From contig CAINFC010000251.1 of assembly GCA_903847975.1 (NCBI GenBank), positions 39,801 to 103,800 of the forward strand: DNA of 64,000 nt, written 5' to 3'. This document shows, in pieces, positions 42,757-51,634 of the stretch. Origin of the DNA: an uncultured Acidobacteriota bacterium. Its GTDB lineage: Bacteria; Acidobacteriota; UBA6911; CAINFC01. Position numbers and translations under genes: made by a program. Numbering within the stretch: the first letter of the stretch is position 1; each line of letters begins with the position of its first letter. The notes beneath the pieces were generated by a model. It had not been told where the DNA came from, did no database searches, and was given only the letters and a program-made list of their open reading frames with translations.

Positions 42757-45078
42757 TCAGGGCTTGACCAGCCATGCCTCGGCCACGCGGGACTGCTTCC
42801 GCCAGTTGAGCTGGCCTTCGTCGGTCGGCTTGTCGAAGGTGATGACCAGCTTTCCGTCCGCCGTCAGGTCGGCCGGTACGGGAAATTCCTTGATCTCGCC
42901 GATCTCTTTTCCGTACAGGCCCGGCTTCAACAGACGGCCGTCGGCCCGCACCAGAGCCTGCCCGTAGCCGGTAAGCCGCAAGGCGTAGGAAGCCTGGGGA
43001 TCGAGAGCCTCGTACACCAGCGCCAGCGGCCAGTCCATGGTGGTCAGAAAGCTGAGGCGCTGCCGGCTTCGCCCGTTGTCCCACCACCAGTAGCCCGGGT
43101 TGGGGTTCCTTTCCATGTTCGGATCGGTGTTGAGCCCTTCCCCCCGCCGGACATGAGGGGAATACCCGATATGCCCCAGCTGGTCGTAAAAGCCGCCCGG
43201 CCCCGGGTCTTCCCAGCGGGCCAGGCGGTGCAGCCGGGAAACCTTCTCTTTCTCCTCCATCCCCGGGGCCAGCGCCTGGAACTGGTCCTCCAGCCACCAG
43301 CGGTTGTTCATCGGGTAGTCGAGGAAATCCAGGCTGCAGCCGCGCTCGTAACCGCTGGCTTTGTACCGGGGCACGCTGGACTGCAGCTGAATGGACTGAA
43401 ACAGATCTTCATACAAAGCCGCGATGCGCGCGCCCCACTGCGCCACCGCCGGGTCGGGGTGCGGCAGCCGGAGCGCCGCCAAAGCCGATTGCATCGCCTC
43501 CCCGGCGGAAATGCCGCTTCCCGCCCGGAGAAGGATTTCGTTGGCCCGCTCCTCCTGCCGGCGCTCGAAGCGCAGCCGCGCCTGCAGGTGGGCATCGTAG
43601 TAGGCCCGGACCAGGCACATCTGCCAGCGCCAGCTGGAGCGCAGCTGCGGGGCCCGCCGCTCCAGGTCCTGCCACAGCCGCAGCGTGGCCGGCACGCTTC
43701 CGTTCAGAGCCAGGGGCCCTTCCCAGTTTTTTTCCAGCGCCAGAATGCCGTCGGCCGCCTCCTCGGCCACATCCTCCTGAAAGAAAAACCGCGCATATTC
43801 CACCAGAATCTCCCGCACGTCCCTTCCCGGGTTCCAGGCGGCCTGGCTCCACACGGCCTTGTTCACATCGTCGTGAACCCCGTCGGAATAGGAAAGGAAT
43901 CCGACGGTATAGGGAGCGAAGGCGTTGTGCAGCAGGGCCGACTGCACCGGGCGCGGATTGATGGTTTCCCGTCCCTGGGTGAGGGCGAAAGCCGGATCCC
44001 ACCAGGGAACCGGAAACTGGCAGCGGACCGTGTGGGTGATGTCCGGATAGCTGCGTACGCCGTATTTGCCGGGAAGGGCGGCCCTCTCTTCCTGGATGGA
44101 AGGGCTGCTGGGACCGTTGACCAGCCCGCCCAGCCAGTCCGGCTGGTTTTTCCGGATCCAGTCCAGCGAATAGCTCACCGCCTCTTTTTCGAAACCCTGC
44201 AGCGAAACCCAGATCTTCGCCCTGGGATGGTAGCGCTTCAGGTGCGGCGCGAGCTCGGCCAGAAAAGGGAACACATCCCTCGGGTGATTGCTGCCGGGAT
44301 CGCCTCCCGGGAAAAAAATCCCGTTGAGCCGCCGGCACTGGCGATAGAAAGCAGTATGCTTCTCCACTTCCTTGTCGCGCAGATCCTTCTTTGCCAGGTC
44401 GAACTCCGCAGGGGTCCAGACCCAGTAGTCCATGGCGTAGCGGTCGCAGACCTGGCTCAGGAAAAGGTTCATTTCCTCGCGCGAGTAGCGCATCAGCGGG
44501 GCCTGGGTGGTATCCTCGAAGGGGATGTTTTCGATGCTGTTGGCCCCGAACACCGCCAGCTCGCGGATGTACCTTTCGTACTGCTCGTAGGTCCAGGCAT
44601 CCCAGCTATTGGCACGGTTGCGGTACCCCAGCTGGTGGCCCCGGATGGGATAGGCCGGAGAGCTGGTCACGGCCAATCGGTCCGGCAGGAGCAGAGAGCC
44701 GGTCCGGTAGTTCGCTTGCCGCAGCAGCCAGCCGACGCCGAAAAGAACTCCGCGACCGTCGGCCCCGGTGATGCGGATCCCGCGGCCGGCCGTCTCCACC
44801 CGGAATCCTTCCGCGGGCAGCGCTCCGCCCGACTCCTGGATCCGCAGCTGGACGGAATCGGCCCTGCAGGCCAGGGATTCTTCCACCGGGAGAAGAAAAC
44901 GGCTCCTCCGCTCCACCTCCTCGGCCAGGACCTGCGCCGCGGTGCGCACCACCGGCGGGGCGGCGGAAGGAGCGAAACATACAGACCAGCCGGCAGACAG
45001 CTCCAGCGCAGCTGCGGACGGTATATAACAGATTGTCAGAAACAGGAAAACCAGGAACCTCATCCGCCAACTCCGCAT
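42757..45078 (-). CDS. Secreted glycoside-hydrolase-like protein (GH20/GH67-type N-domain)
   Basis: A 773-residue exported protein (signal peptide MRFLVFLFLTICYIPSAAA). The N-terminal ~130 residues look like the zincin-like domain 2 found before GH20 and GH67 catalytic barrels (QVLAEEVERRSRFLL; GRGIRITGADGRGVLFGVGWLL). A TIM-barrel-like core follows, with SPAYPIRGHQLGYRNRANSW, FGANSIENIPFEDT, IFFPGGDPGSNHPRD and WVSLQGFEKEAV. The C-terminus is helical and then beta-rich (LVKP at the end). I do not recognise catalytic residues with certainty; Asp/Glu candidates are in GDPG and FED. The start (ATG 45076-45078) has GGGGGAG upstream. It begins 1 nt after the PfkB kinase gene, so both are co-expressed. 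Confidence 0.65.
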   Translation of the reverse strand: MRSWRMRFLVFLFLTICYIPSAAALELSAGWSVCFAPSAAPPVVRTAAQVLAEEVERRSRFLLPVEESLACRADSVQLRIQESGGALPAEGFRVETAGRGIRITGADGRGVLFGVGWLLRQANYRTGSLLLPDRLAVTSSPAYPIRGHQLGYRNRANSWDAWTYEQYERYIRELAVFGANSIENIPFEDTTQAPLMRYSREEMNLFLSQVCDRYAMDYWVWTPAEFDLAKKDLRDKEVEKHTAFYRQCRRLNGIFFPGGDPGSNHPRDVFPFLAELAPHLKRYHPRAKIWVSLQGFEKEAVSYSLDWIRKNQPDWLGGLVNGPSSPSIQEERAALPGKYGVRSYPDITHTVRCQFPVPWWDPAFALTQGRETINPRPVQSALLHNAFAPYTVGFLSYSDGVHDDVNKAVWSQAAWNPGRDVREILVEYARFFFQEDVAEEAADGILALEKNWEGPLALNGSVPATLRLWQDLERRAPQLRSSWRWQMCLVRAYYDAHLQARLRFERRQEERANEILLRAGSGISAGEAMQSALAALRLPHPDPAVAQWGARIAALYEDLFQSIQLQSSVPRYKASGYERGCSLDFLDYPMNNRWWLEDQFQALAPGMEEKEKVSRLHRLARWEDPGPGGFYDQLGHIGYSPHVRRGEGLNTDPNMERNPNPGYWWWDNGRSRQRLSFLTTMDWPLALVYEALDPQASYALRLTGYGQALVRADGRLLKPGLYGKEIGEIKEFPVPADLTADGKLVITFDKPTDEGQLNWRKQSRVAEAWLVKP

Positions 45079-45079
45079 T

Positions 45080-46273
45080 CTACTCTCCCCCTTGGCCCAT
45101 CCAGATTTGACAGGCCGGATTCCAGACCCAACCCGGTCCGGGGCTCGACATCGGCTTTTTGGCCCAGCCGCGGGAAATCCGCGCCAGGGTGTCCTCCCAG
45201 GATCGCAGCCCGCCGAGGGCATCCGGGGCCTCCACGTTGCAGCCGCCCACGGCCACCGCGGCGGTCATGGCCTCGTCGGGCGCCATGCCCTTCAGCAGCG
45301 CGGTGAGAAACCCGGCGATGGTGGCGTCGCCGGCGCCGGTGGTACCGGCCACCTCCACCTCGAAGCACGGAGACCATAATTCCCTTCCGGCCCAGGAAGC
45401 GGCATCCTTCGGACAGGCCCGGCCCATCTGCCGGATCCGGTCGATTCCCGCCGTCCGGATATAGAAGCCGCGGTCTCCGAGCTTCAGCCCGGCCACGGCT
45501 ACCCCGCGCCCGATCATCTCGCCGGTCAGGTCGCGCAATGCTTCGGTGTGGATCCGGTCCTGCAGGACCCCGCCGGTTTCCTCGAGCCAGCGGGCGTGCC
45601 ATTCGGGCCGGACCATGATCAGCATTTCTTCCCAGCTGGGCAGAAAAATATCCACGCAGGGGAGCACTTTCTTCAGGATCGCCGCCCAGTCGGCTTTTCC
45701 GGCCGGCGAGGCCGGATCGGGGTAGACCATATCCAGCGAGGTGGTGACCCCGGTTTCCCTGGCCCGGCGGAAAACTTCCAGCAGCTCCTCCCCTTCTCCG
45801 GCGAACATGCGCCCCATGAGCGGGGGATAGCCGAAATGGAAAAGCTGGGCTTCCCCCACCAGGTCAAAGCGCACATCCCGCGCCTGGAATGTGTTGTTGG
45901 CCCCGGGGCAGTGCAGGAAGATGCGGTCCAGGCCGGGCGGATTGATGGCGATGGTATACGATGTGGTCGACCCTTCATCCACCACCATGCCGGCCGCCAG
46001 GTGCTCCCCGAAAGACCGGACGATATCCAGCACCGCCGCCCCGAAGCGGTCCGACCCCACTTTGCCCATCAGCCGGGTGCGTATCCCGAGCTTGTGCAAG
46101 GCCAGGCCAGTGTTGGAAACCGGGCCTCCGGTGCTCTGGGTGGTCGGACCCACTTCGATCAGGTGCCCCGGCTGGAACAGGGCGGAAAATTCGCCCCTGG
46201 GAAGATGTTCCATTCCCGGGAAAATATCCAGGCACAAATGCCCGGCGACCACGGCTTCCGGTTTTTCCTGCAT
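45080..46273 (-). CDS. PfkB-family carbohydrate kinase
   Basis: A 397-residue ribokinase-fold kinase. The N-terminal motif GGPVSNTGLALHKLGI and GKVGSDRFG correspond to the sugar-binding region. The C-terminal PfkB signature GTTGAGDATIAGFL contains the catalytic Asp. At ~400 residues it is longer than ribokinase because of an insertion around 240-300 (HARWLEETGGVLQDRIH) and a Trp/Pro-rich tail. It heads the minus-strand group with the GH20/GH67-like protein and the PAS kinase and is divergent from an aldolase-like gene. It probably phosphorylates a sugar or sugar acid released by the neighbouring glycosidase; the substrate cannot be named. Confidence 0.85.
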   Translation of the reverse strand: MQEKPEAVVAGHLCLDIFPGMEHLPRGEFSALFQPGHLIEVGPTTQSTGGPVSNTGLALHKLGIRTRLMGKVGSDRFGAAVLDIVRSFGEHLAAGMVVDEGSTTSYTIAINPPGLDRIFLHCPGANNTFQARDVRFDLVGEAQLFHFGYPPLMGRMFAGEGEELLEVFRRARETGVTTSLDMVYPDPASPAGKADWAAILKKVLPCVDIFLPSWEEMLIMVRPEWHARWLEETGGVLQDRIHTEALRDLTGEMIGRGVAVAGLKLGDRGFYIRTAGIDRIRQMGRACPKDAASWAGRELWSPCFEVEVAGTTGAGDATIAGFLTALLKGMAPDEAMTAAVAVGGCNVEAPDALGGLRSWEDTLARISRGWAKKPMSSPGPGWVWNPACQIWMGQGGE

Positions 46274-46361
46274 CGCTCTCCTGTCTCCTATCGGTTTCTG
46301 CGCTCTGCTAATGATACAATCAACCCCATAAAAAGCGGTTTATTATTTATCGGAAAGACAT

Positions 46362-47606
46362 ATGGAAAAAAACCTGGATCGAAAGCTGGCCCGCATGCAC
46401 GCCCAGCCGGGTTCCTGCCGGGACTTCATCCTGGCCGACGCCAAGGATGCCGACATGGCGTTCGGCCTGGCGGCTCCCGGCCAGTCCCCGGAATATTACG
46501 GGCAGGAAGGACGGTTCCGGTCGCTGGCCGAATACCGCCGGCTGATCCGCGATGTCGTCCAGCAGGGCCTGGTGGACATCGTCATCCTGTCGGCCTCCAA
46601 TAACTACCACCTGACCATCGAGGAGCGCCTCTTCGAGAAGTCCCCGGTCACCCCGGCCTCCCGGGCCAACGACACCTCCGACATTCACCTCCCGCGCGGA
46701 AACCGCTACGGGCAGGAGCCTTCGCGCCCCTTCCGCACCGCCACCATCGACCAGATGCAGTGCGGGAAAGCCGACTGCCTCCCCGAGGAAAGAGGGCGGG
46801 GAGCCAACCTGGGCCTCTACTCGGTGACCTTCAACAACCAGCTCGAGCGCGACCTGCGCACCCTGGATGCCTACCGCGACTTCCGCCTGGAAGCCGAGCG
46901 GAAAGGGTTCCGCCATTTCCTGGAGGTTTTCGATCCCAACGTGACCGATGCCGTGGATCCCGCGCTGCTGGGGCACTTCATCAACGACCACATCGCCCGG
47001 CTGCTGGCCGGGGTGCCCCAGCCGGGCCGGCCCGTTTTCCTGAAGATCGTCTACCACGGCCCGCGGTTCATGGAGGAGCTGGCAGCCTACGACCCGCACC
47101 TGATTCCCGGCATTCTCGGCGGGGCCTCCGGGACCACCTACGACGCCTTCAAGCTGCTTTCCGAAGCGCGCCGGCACGGAGCCCGGGCGGCTCTTTTCGG
47201 ACGGAAGATCAACAACTCGGAACATCAGCTCACCTTCATTCAGTTCCTGCGCTGGATCGCCGACGGGCAGATCGAGCCGGAGGAGGCCGTTCCCGCCTAC
47301 CACGCCGCCCTGGGAAAGCTCGGCTTGCGGCCCTACCGGCCGCTGGAAAAAGACCGGGAGCTTTCCAATCCCGCGGTCAGCTATTCCGGCGGCGGAACGC
47401 GGACGCAGGTCGCATCCGGTTTCACCCCGGAGCCCGCGCCCCGGGAGCCCCGGGTCGAACCGCCCGCCCCGGCGGAGCCGGTCGCCGCGGAGTACCCGCT
47501 CAAGGCGGACGGAGAGTACGACTTTTCTTCGTTCACCCAGGAGCAGCGGCTGCGCTTTAACCAGGAGCAGCGGGACCGCGTTTACGGCCGCTATCCGAGC
47601 CGCTAG
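46362..47606 (+). CDS. Predicted class I aldolase-like TIM-barrel protein
   Basis: A 414-residue protein with no signal peptide. The last third of the barrel reads VFLKIVYHGPRFMEEL, with the lysine near residue 227 in the position of the Schiff-base lysine of DhnA/LacD-type aldolases, and then LIPGILGGASGTTYDAFKLL and GARAALFGRKINNSEHQ, the usual phosphate-binding end (GG...GR) of such barrels. The start, ADAKDADMAFGLAAPGQSPEY, also resembles aldolases of that group. The C-terminal ~90 residues are Pro/Glu-rich and end in a charged QEQRLRFNQEQRD repeat. It is divergent from a PfkB kinase and followed after 29 bp by an SDR reductase. A kinase, an aldolase and a reductase side by side suggest a sugar-degradation module. 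The fold call is moderately sure and the reaction unknown. Confidence 0.6.
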   Translation: MEKNLDRKLARMHAQPGSCRDFILADAKDADMAFGLAAPGQSPEYYGQEGRFRSLAEYRRLIRDVVQQGLVDIVILSASNNYHLTIEERLFEKSPVTPASRANDTSDIHLPRGNRYGQEPSRPFRTATIDQMQCGKADCLPEERGRGANLGLYSVTFNNQLERDLRTLDAYRDFRLEAERKGFRHFLEVFDPNVTDAVDPALLGHFINDHIARLLAGVPQPGRPVFLKIVYHGPRFMEELAAYDPHLIPGILGGASGTTYDAFKLLSEARRHGARAALFGRKINNSEHQLTFIQFLRWIADGQIEPEEAVPAYHAALGKLGLRPYRPLEKDRELSNPAVSYSGGGTRTQVASGFTPEPAPREPRVEPPAPAEPVAAEYPLKADGEYDFSSFTQEQRLRFNQEQRDRVYGRYPSR

Positions 47607-47635
47607 AAGCCGGCCCCTGAGGAGGATAGTTTTTC

Positions 47636-48478
47636 ATGGAAACCCCGATTATTGCGGAAGCTGCGGAAAATCAGCCACTCTTACCCGGCCGCGTTCCGGT
47701 TGCCCTGATCACCGGCGCCTCGCGGGGAATCGGGCGCGGGATCGCCCTGGAGCTGGCCCATGCCGGCTTCAGCCTGGTTTTAAACTATGCCTCCCATGAA
47801 TCCGCGGCGCGCGAAGCCAAGGCGCAGGCCGATGCCTGCCTGGCGGATCCCGAGGCCTCAACGGAAATTTTCGGCGCGGACATCGCCTCGGCGGCCGACC
47901 GCCGGGATCTGCTGCACTTCACCCGCGCCCGCTTCGGAAGGCTGGACCTGCTCATCAGCAATGCCGGCGTGGCTCCCCGCGTGCGCGCCGATCTGCTGGA
48001 AGCCGGCGAGGAGAGCTTCGACCGGCTGATGGCCGTCAACCTGAAGGGGCCTTTTTTCCTGATCCAGGCCGCAGCCCGCTGGATGCTGGAGCAGAAGGAG
48101 CAGGGCACCATTCCGGGCTATCGCCCCAGGATCGTGCTCATCGGCTCCATCTCCGCCTACACCGCTTCCGTCAATCGCGGCGATTACTGCATCTCCAAGG
48201 CGGGCCTGGCCATGGTGACCAGGCTGTTCGCCGTCCGGCTGGCGGAGGCGGACATCCCGGTTTTCGAAATCCGCCCCGGAGTCATCGCCTCGGACATGAC
48301 CGCGGGAGTCAAGGAAAAGTACGACCGTCTGATCGCCGAAGGGCTGAGCCCCATCCGGCGCTGGGGTACGCCGGAAGACGTCGGGCGGGCGGTCGCCGCC
48401 GTGGCCCGCGATCACTTCCCCTTCTCCACCGGCGAAGTCATCAACGTGGACGGCGGCTTCCACCTGCACCGGCTCTGA
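47636..48478 (+). CDS. Short-chain dehydrogenase/reductase (3-ketoacyl-ACP reductase-like)
   Basis: A 280-residue classical SDR enzyme. The cofactor loop is [19 protein letters not shown], followed by the NAG motif ISNAGVAP, the catalytic serine in [13 protein letters not shown] and the YCISK tyrosine/lysine pair. The FabG-like C-terminus includes [13 protein letters not shown] and [15 protein letters not shown]. There are 18 extra residues at the N-terminus. It follows the aldolase-like gene by 29 bp with an AGGAGGA ribosome site, so its real substrate may be a sugar or sugar acid and not an acyl-ACP. Confidence 0.87.
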   Translation: METPIIAEAAENQPLLPGRVPVALITGASRGIGRGIALELAHAGFSLVLNYASHESAAREAKAQADACLADPEASTEIFGADIASAADRRDLLHFTRARFGRLDLLISNAGVAPRVRADLLEAGEESFDRLMAVNLKGPFFLIQAAARWMLEQKEQGTIPGYRPRIVLIGSISAYTASVNRGDYCISKAGLAMVTRLFAVRLAEADIPVFEIRPGVIASDMTAGVKEKYDRLIAEGLSPIRRWGTPEDVGRAVAAVARDHFPFSTGEVINVDGGFHLHRL

Positions 48479-48499
48479 GGCCGCCGGCGCCCGGACGGC

Positions 48500-49174
48500 C
48501 TATTCGAACTGCCGCCGGAAATCTTCGAGCATCCCCGCCAGTTCTTCCACCCGGGCCCGCAGCTCGGCCACTTCCTCTTCCAGACGGGCCAGGCGCGCCT
48601 CGCCTCCCGGAGCCGCCGGCGGCGCGGGCCGGGAGGCGGGAAGGCCCTCCTCGATGCCCCCCTGGACTACCGGGCCGCAGAGCAGATGGGCATAGCGGTA
48701 TTCTTTGGTGCCCGGAAGGAGCGGCAGCCGGATTACCAGGGGACCGTCCGGGTAGGTGGAGAGGTTTTCCAGCATCTCCTGCACCTGGGCCAGGCTTTCG
48801 AAGGGGAACATGCGCGCGGCGCGCGAGCGGAGCTCCCCGGGAGTTTGCGGCCCGCGCAGCAGCAGCTCGCAGAGCACGGCGATTTCCCCTCCTTCGACAT
48901 GGATCACCTGGGTCAGGGTGTGCTTGCACTTGACCACCCGGGCCCCGGCTTCATTGATCAGGGAGGCCAGTCCGCAATCGCGCAGCCGGTCCAGGGCGTA
49001 GACCGCCACCGCCTCGTTGTAGGCCACGACCGGATCCCGGTTGCTCTTCTGATTGCAGGCCGCCACCAGGGCGTTGACGGTCAGCGGATAATACTCCGGC
49101 GTGGTAATCTGTTTTTCCACCAGGCACCCCAGCACCCGGGCTTCTTCGGCGGAAATCCGCGGCAGTTCGCTCAT
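48500..49174 (-). CDS. yceH: YceH-family (DUF480) protein
   Basis: A 224-residue cytoplasmic protein of the DUF480 family. It is made of two winged-helix-like halves. Signatures are LSAEEARVLGCLVEKQ-like SAEEARVLGCLVEKQITTPE, YPLTVNALVAACNQKSNRDPV, and the second half LCELLLRGPQTPGELRSRAARM with LPLLPGTKEYRYAHLL. After a low-complexity Pro/Ala linker comes a leucine-zipper-like coiled coil (ARLEEEVAELRARVEELAGML). The role of the family is not known. It is convergent with the SDR gene. Confidence 0.9.
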   Translation of the reverse strand: MSELPRISAEEARVLGCLVEKQITTPEYYPLTVNALVAACNQKSNRDPVVAYNEAVAVYALDRLRDCGLASLINEAGARVVKCKHTLTQVIHVEGGEIAVLCELLLRGPQTPGELRSRAARMFPFESLAQVQEMLENLSTYPDGPLVIRLPLLPGTKEYRYAHLLCGPVVQGGIEEGLPASRPAPPAAPGGEARLARLEEEVAELRARVEELAGMLEDFRRQFE

Positions 49175-49300
49175 GCAGCTCTCCCTTCCCTTCTTTTTTC
49201 TTTTATCGCCATCGCCATCGAAAGCATGGTCCCGTGTCGGCTCATTTTTCCTGTTTCAAAACATGATTTTCTATATCGGACAAAGCCATAAAAAGTTTTG

Positions 49301-49522
49301 AACCCCAGAGGGGTTCCGGATCACAGCCCGGGGTTGCGCCGCATAGGCGCTACCCCGGGCAGGCGGATTGGTTAAAATCAGCCCTGTAAGGGCTGCGCAA
49401 ACACCGGGTCTTGTTGGATTTTGCGCAACCCTTGCAGGGTTGTTGTCTGCGTACGTCCCTACCCGGGGCAGGCGCGAGGCGCGCCGACCCCGGGCTGCGA
49501 TCCGAAGCCCTTAAGGGCTTTT
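49301..49522 (+). repeat. Palindromic repeat array, copy A
   Basis: About 222 bp made of a series of short inverted repeats in fixed order: AACCCCagagGGGTT, GCCCGGGGTTGCGCC..GCGCTACCCCGGGC, CAGCCCTGTAAGGGCTG, AACCCTTGCAGGGTT, CCCGGGGCAGGCGCG..GCGCCGACCCCGGG and GAAGCCCTTAAGGGCTT. The same modules occur in the same order at 54379-54603, and the 3' half occurs inverted at 54800-54914. It fills most of the 371-bp gap between yceH and the sialidase-like gene; the rest of that gap (49175-49300) shows nothing recognisable. Confidence 0.8.
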
Positions 49523-49545
49523 GTGAGACGTTTTGCGCCTTCCGC

Positions 49546-50721
49546 TTACCTGAGTTCCAGCAGGCTGGCGGCGATATGCCGCGTGCCGTTCTCGCGGTTG
49601 AAATAGTAGGCCACCAGGATACGCCCGTCTTTCAGCAAAGCCGCCCACGGATAGCCCAGGTCTCCGCTCCCGCCGTCCTCCCGCAGGACGATTTCCTCCG
49701 CCCGGGCAGGATCGCTGCCGTCCGCGTCCAGCAGCCGGGCCCGGATCCCGAATGGCTTGCGCCGGTAACCGTAGACCAGGAAAATCCGCCCGTCCTTCAA
49801 CCGGACGGCCTGGAAGGGATGCCCGAAGAAGCCGCCGTCCTGCCAGGGCTGGAAGCTTTTGCCGCCGTCCGTCGAACGGGCGAAAGCCAGCTTGCCCTCG
49901 AACTTGTCGGTGCGCAGGAAGGCCAGGATGTCCCCCCGCACGGTTTCCACCAGCGAGGTTTCGTTAAAAACCACCTTTTCGTCCTGGGCGATCGGGCCCA
50001 CGTAATTCCAGGTGGTGCCGCGGTCGGCGGAGGCCATCAGGTGGACCGAGGAGCGGCGGTCCTGTGGGGCGCGGTTGGCGGCCACCGCCCAGTAGAGCTT
50101 CCCGTCCCGGCCCTCCATCATGGCGCCCCGGTTATAGGCGGGCACCGGGCGGTCCAGGGCGTCGAGGGTCTGGTCGCCGGGCGTGGGCGGGGGAAGGATC
50201 GGCCCCTGCCACGACCGTCCGCCGTCGGCGGAGCGCAGCAGGTACCCGCCCAGGAAGGCGAACGGCGGGTGGGAAAGGGTGTTCTTCTTTCTTTCGGCGG
50301 TCTCCGCGGGAAGCAGCGCCCAGCCGTAGCTGCTGCAGACGATGGTCCCGTTGCGCAGCAGGTTCATGCAGGGGTCCTGGGAGCCGCCCAGCGGGTGGGC
50401 GAAGATCAGCTCCGGCTCCGCCGTCCAGCTGTTTCCCTGGTCGCGGGAGCGGACCAGCACCAGGTAGCTGTTCGGATCGGTATGGGTGGTGCCCGGGGCC
50501 TGCCAGAGCCGGCGCCGGTCCGGCGCCCGCCGGAACGCGCAGAGGATCTCCCCGTCCTTTTTCACCACCAGGGAGGGGAAGGCCGCATAATACTGTTCGT
50601 CCTGGTAGATGACCAGGTCCTTCACCTTGACCGGCCGGGTCTTCCCGCTTTCCGCCAGAACGGGAACCAGAGCCGCAACCATGCAGATCAGGAAGCCGGA
50701 ACTCGCCAGCTGCTTTCTCAT
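49546..50721 (-). CDS. Secreted sialidase-like protein with BNR (Asp-box) repeats
   Basis: A 391-residue exported protein (signal LASSGFLICMVAALVPVLAES). At least four Asp boxes of the S-x-D-x-G-x-[ST]-W/F form are visible: SRDQGNSWT, SADGGRSWQ, SADRGTTWN and STDGGKSFQ, which define a six-bladed sialidase-type propeller. An early FRRAPDRRR contributes the arginine cluster expected near the start, and YNRGAMMEGRDGKLYW and FNETSLVE fit the catalytic blades. Many such proteins are annotated as exo-alpha-sialidase, but other glycan-binding propellers share the boxes. The ATG at 50719-50721 is 7 nt after AGGAG. It lies immediately inside the left palindromic array. Confidence 0.82.
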   Translation of the reverse strand: MRKQLASSGFLICMVAALVPVLAESGKTRPVKVKDLVIYQDEQYYAAFPSLVVKKDGEILCAFRRAPDRRRLWQAPGTTHTDPNSYLVLVRSRDQGNSWTAEPELIFAHPLGGSQDPCMNLLRNGTIVCSSYGWALLPAETAERKKNTLSHPPFAFLGGYLLRSADGGRSWQGPILPPPTPGDQTLDALDRPVPAYNRGAMMEGRDGKLYWAVAANRAPQDRRSSVHLMASADRGTTWNYVGPIAQDEKVVFNETSLVETVRGDILAFLRTDKFEGKLAFARSTDGGKSFQPWQDGGFFGHPFQAVRLKDGRIFLVYGYRRKPFGIRARLLDADGSDPARAEEIVLREDGGSGDLGYPWAALLKDGRILVAYYFNRENGTRHIAASLLELR

Positions 50722-50869
50722 TCGCTTTCTCCTTTCCATATATATTCCCGAATCATTCCGTCAGGATTATGACCGAGGGGGCCGCAAAAGCTCAACTCCC
50801 GCCCCTCTCCCGGCGCCCTTTACCGCTTTCGCCTTGACCGCGCGGCGGCCGGGCCTTTACAATTGCCAC

Positions 50870-51634
50870 ATGAAAACGACACGCTGGAAATGCATAGCCT
50901 GCGAGATTATCTATCGCGAGATGTGCCGCCTGACGGCCGACTCGCCCCTGCGGATCGATTTGGAGTTTCTTCCCAAGGGGCTTCATGACCTGGGAGGCCG
51001 CCGCATGCGCGAGCGGCTGCAGGAGGCCATCGACCGGGTCGACACGGAAAAATATGAAGCCGTCCTGCTGGGCTACGCCCTTTGCGGAAACGGCCTTTCC
51101 GGGGTGCGGGCCCCGGCGCGCATTCCCCTGGTCATTCCGCGGGCCCACGACTGCATCACCTTTTTCCTGGGCAGCCGCGAGCGCTACCGGGAGTATTTCG
51201 AAGCCCACCCCGGGGTCTATTTTCATACCACCGGGTGGATGGAGCGCGGCAGCACCGGGGGATCGCTGCAGCAGCTGGCCCTCGAAGGTCAGTCCGAGGT
51301 GGGCTGGGCGCTCCAGGACCTCATCGACCGCTACGGGGAGGAGAACGGCCGGTTCCTTTTTTCCCAGCTGGGCGACCTGACCCGCAACTACCGGCAGATC
51401 ACCTTTATCCGCACCGGCATCGGCCCGGAGGATGCGCTGGAAGCCGAAAGCCGCCGCGAGGCGGCGGAGCGCGGCTGGGCCCACGAGTCGATGAGCGGCA
51501 GCCTGGCGCTGCTCGAGCGGCTTCTGCAGGAGCCCTGGAGCGAGGCGGACTTCGCGGTGGTTCCGCCGGGGCACCGCCTGGCCGGAACCTGCGACGAGAA
51601 CATTTTTGCCATTGAAAAATGCGAGGAAGCATGA
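50870..51634 (+). CDS. DUF1638 protein
   Basis: A 254-residue cytoplasmic protein of the DUF1638 family, which is regularly encoded with corrinoid-dependent methyltransferase systems. Conserved cysteines are in CIACEII (start), GYALCGNGL and RAHDCITFFLGS; there is a YFHTTGWMERG block and a typical C-terminal part (AVVPPGHRLAGTCDENIF). The function of the family is not established; metal or corrinoid handling has been suggested by its neighbours. The ATG at 50870 is the first Met with family similarity. The stop overlaps the next start by 4 nt (ATGA), so the two genes are co-translated. Confidence 0.85.
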   Translation: MKTTRWKCIACEIIYREMCRLTADSPLRIDLEFLPKGLHDLGGRRMRERLQEAIDRVDTEKYEAVLLGYALCGNGLSGVRAPARIPLVIPRAHDCITFFLGSRERYREYFEAHPGVYFHTTGWMERGSTGGSLQQLALEGQSEVGWALQDLIDRYGEENGRFLFSQLGDLTRNYRQITFIRTGIGPEDALEAESRREAAERGWAHESMSGSLALLERLLQEPWSEADFAVVPPGHRLAGTCDENIFAIEKCEEA

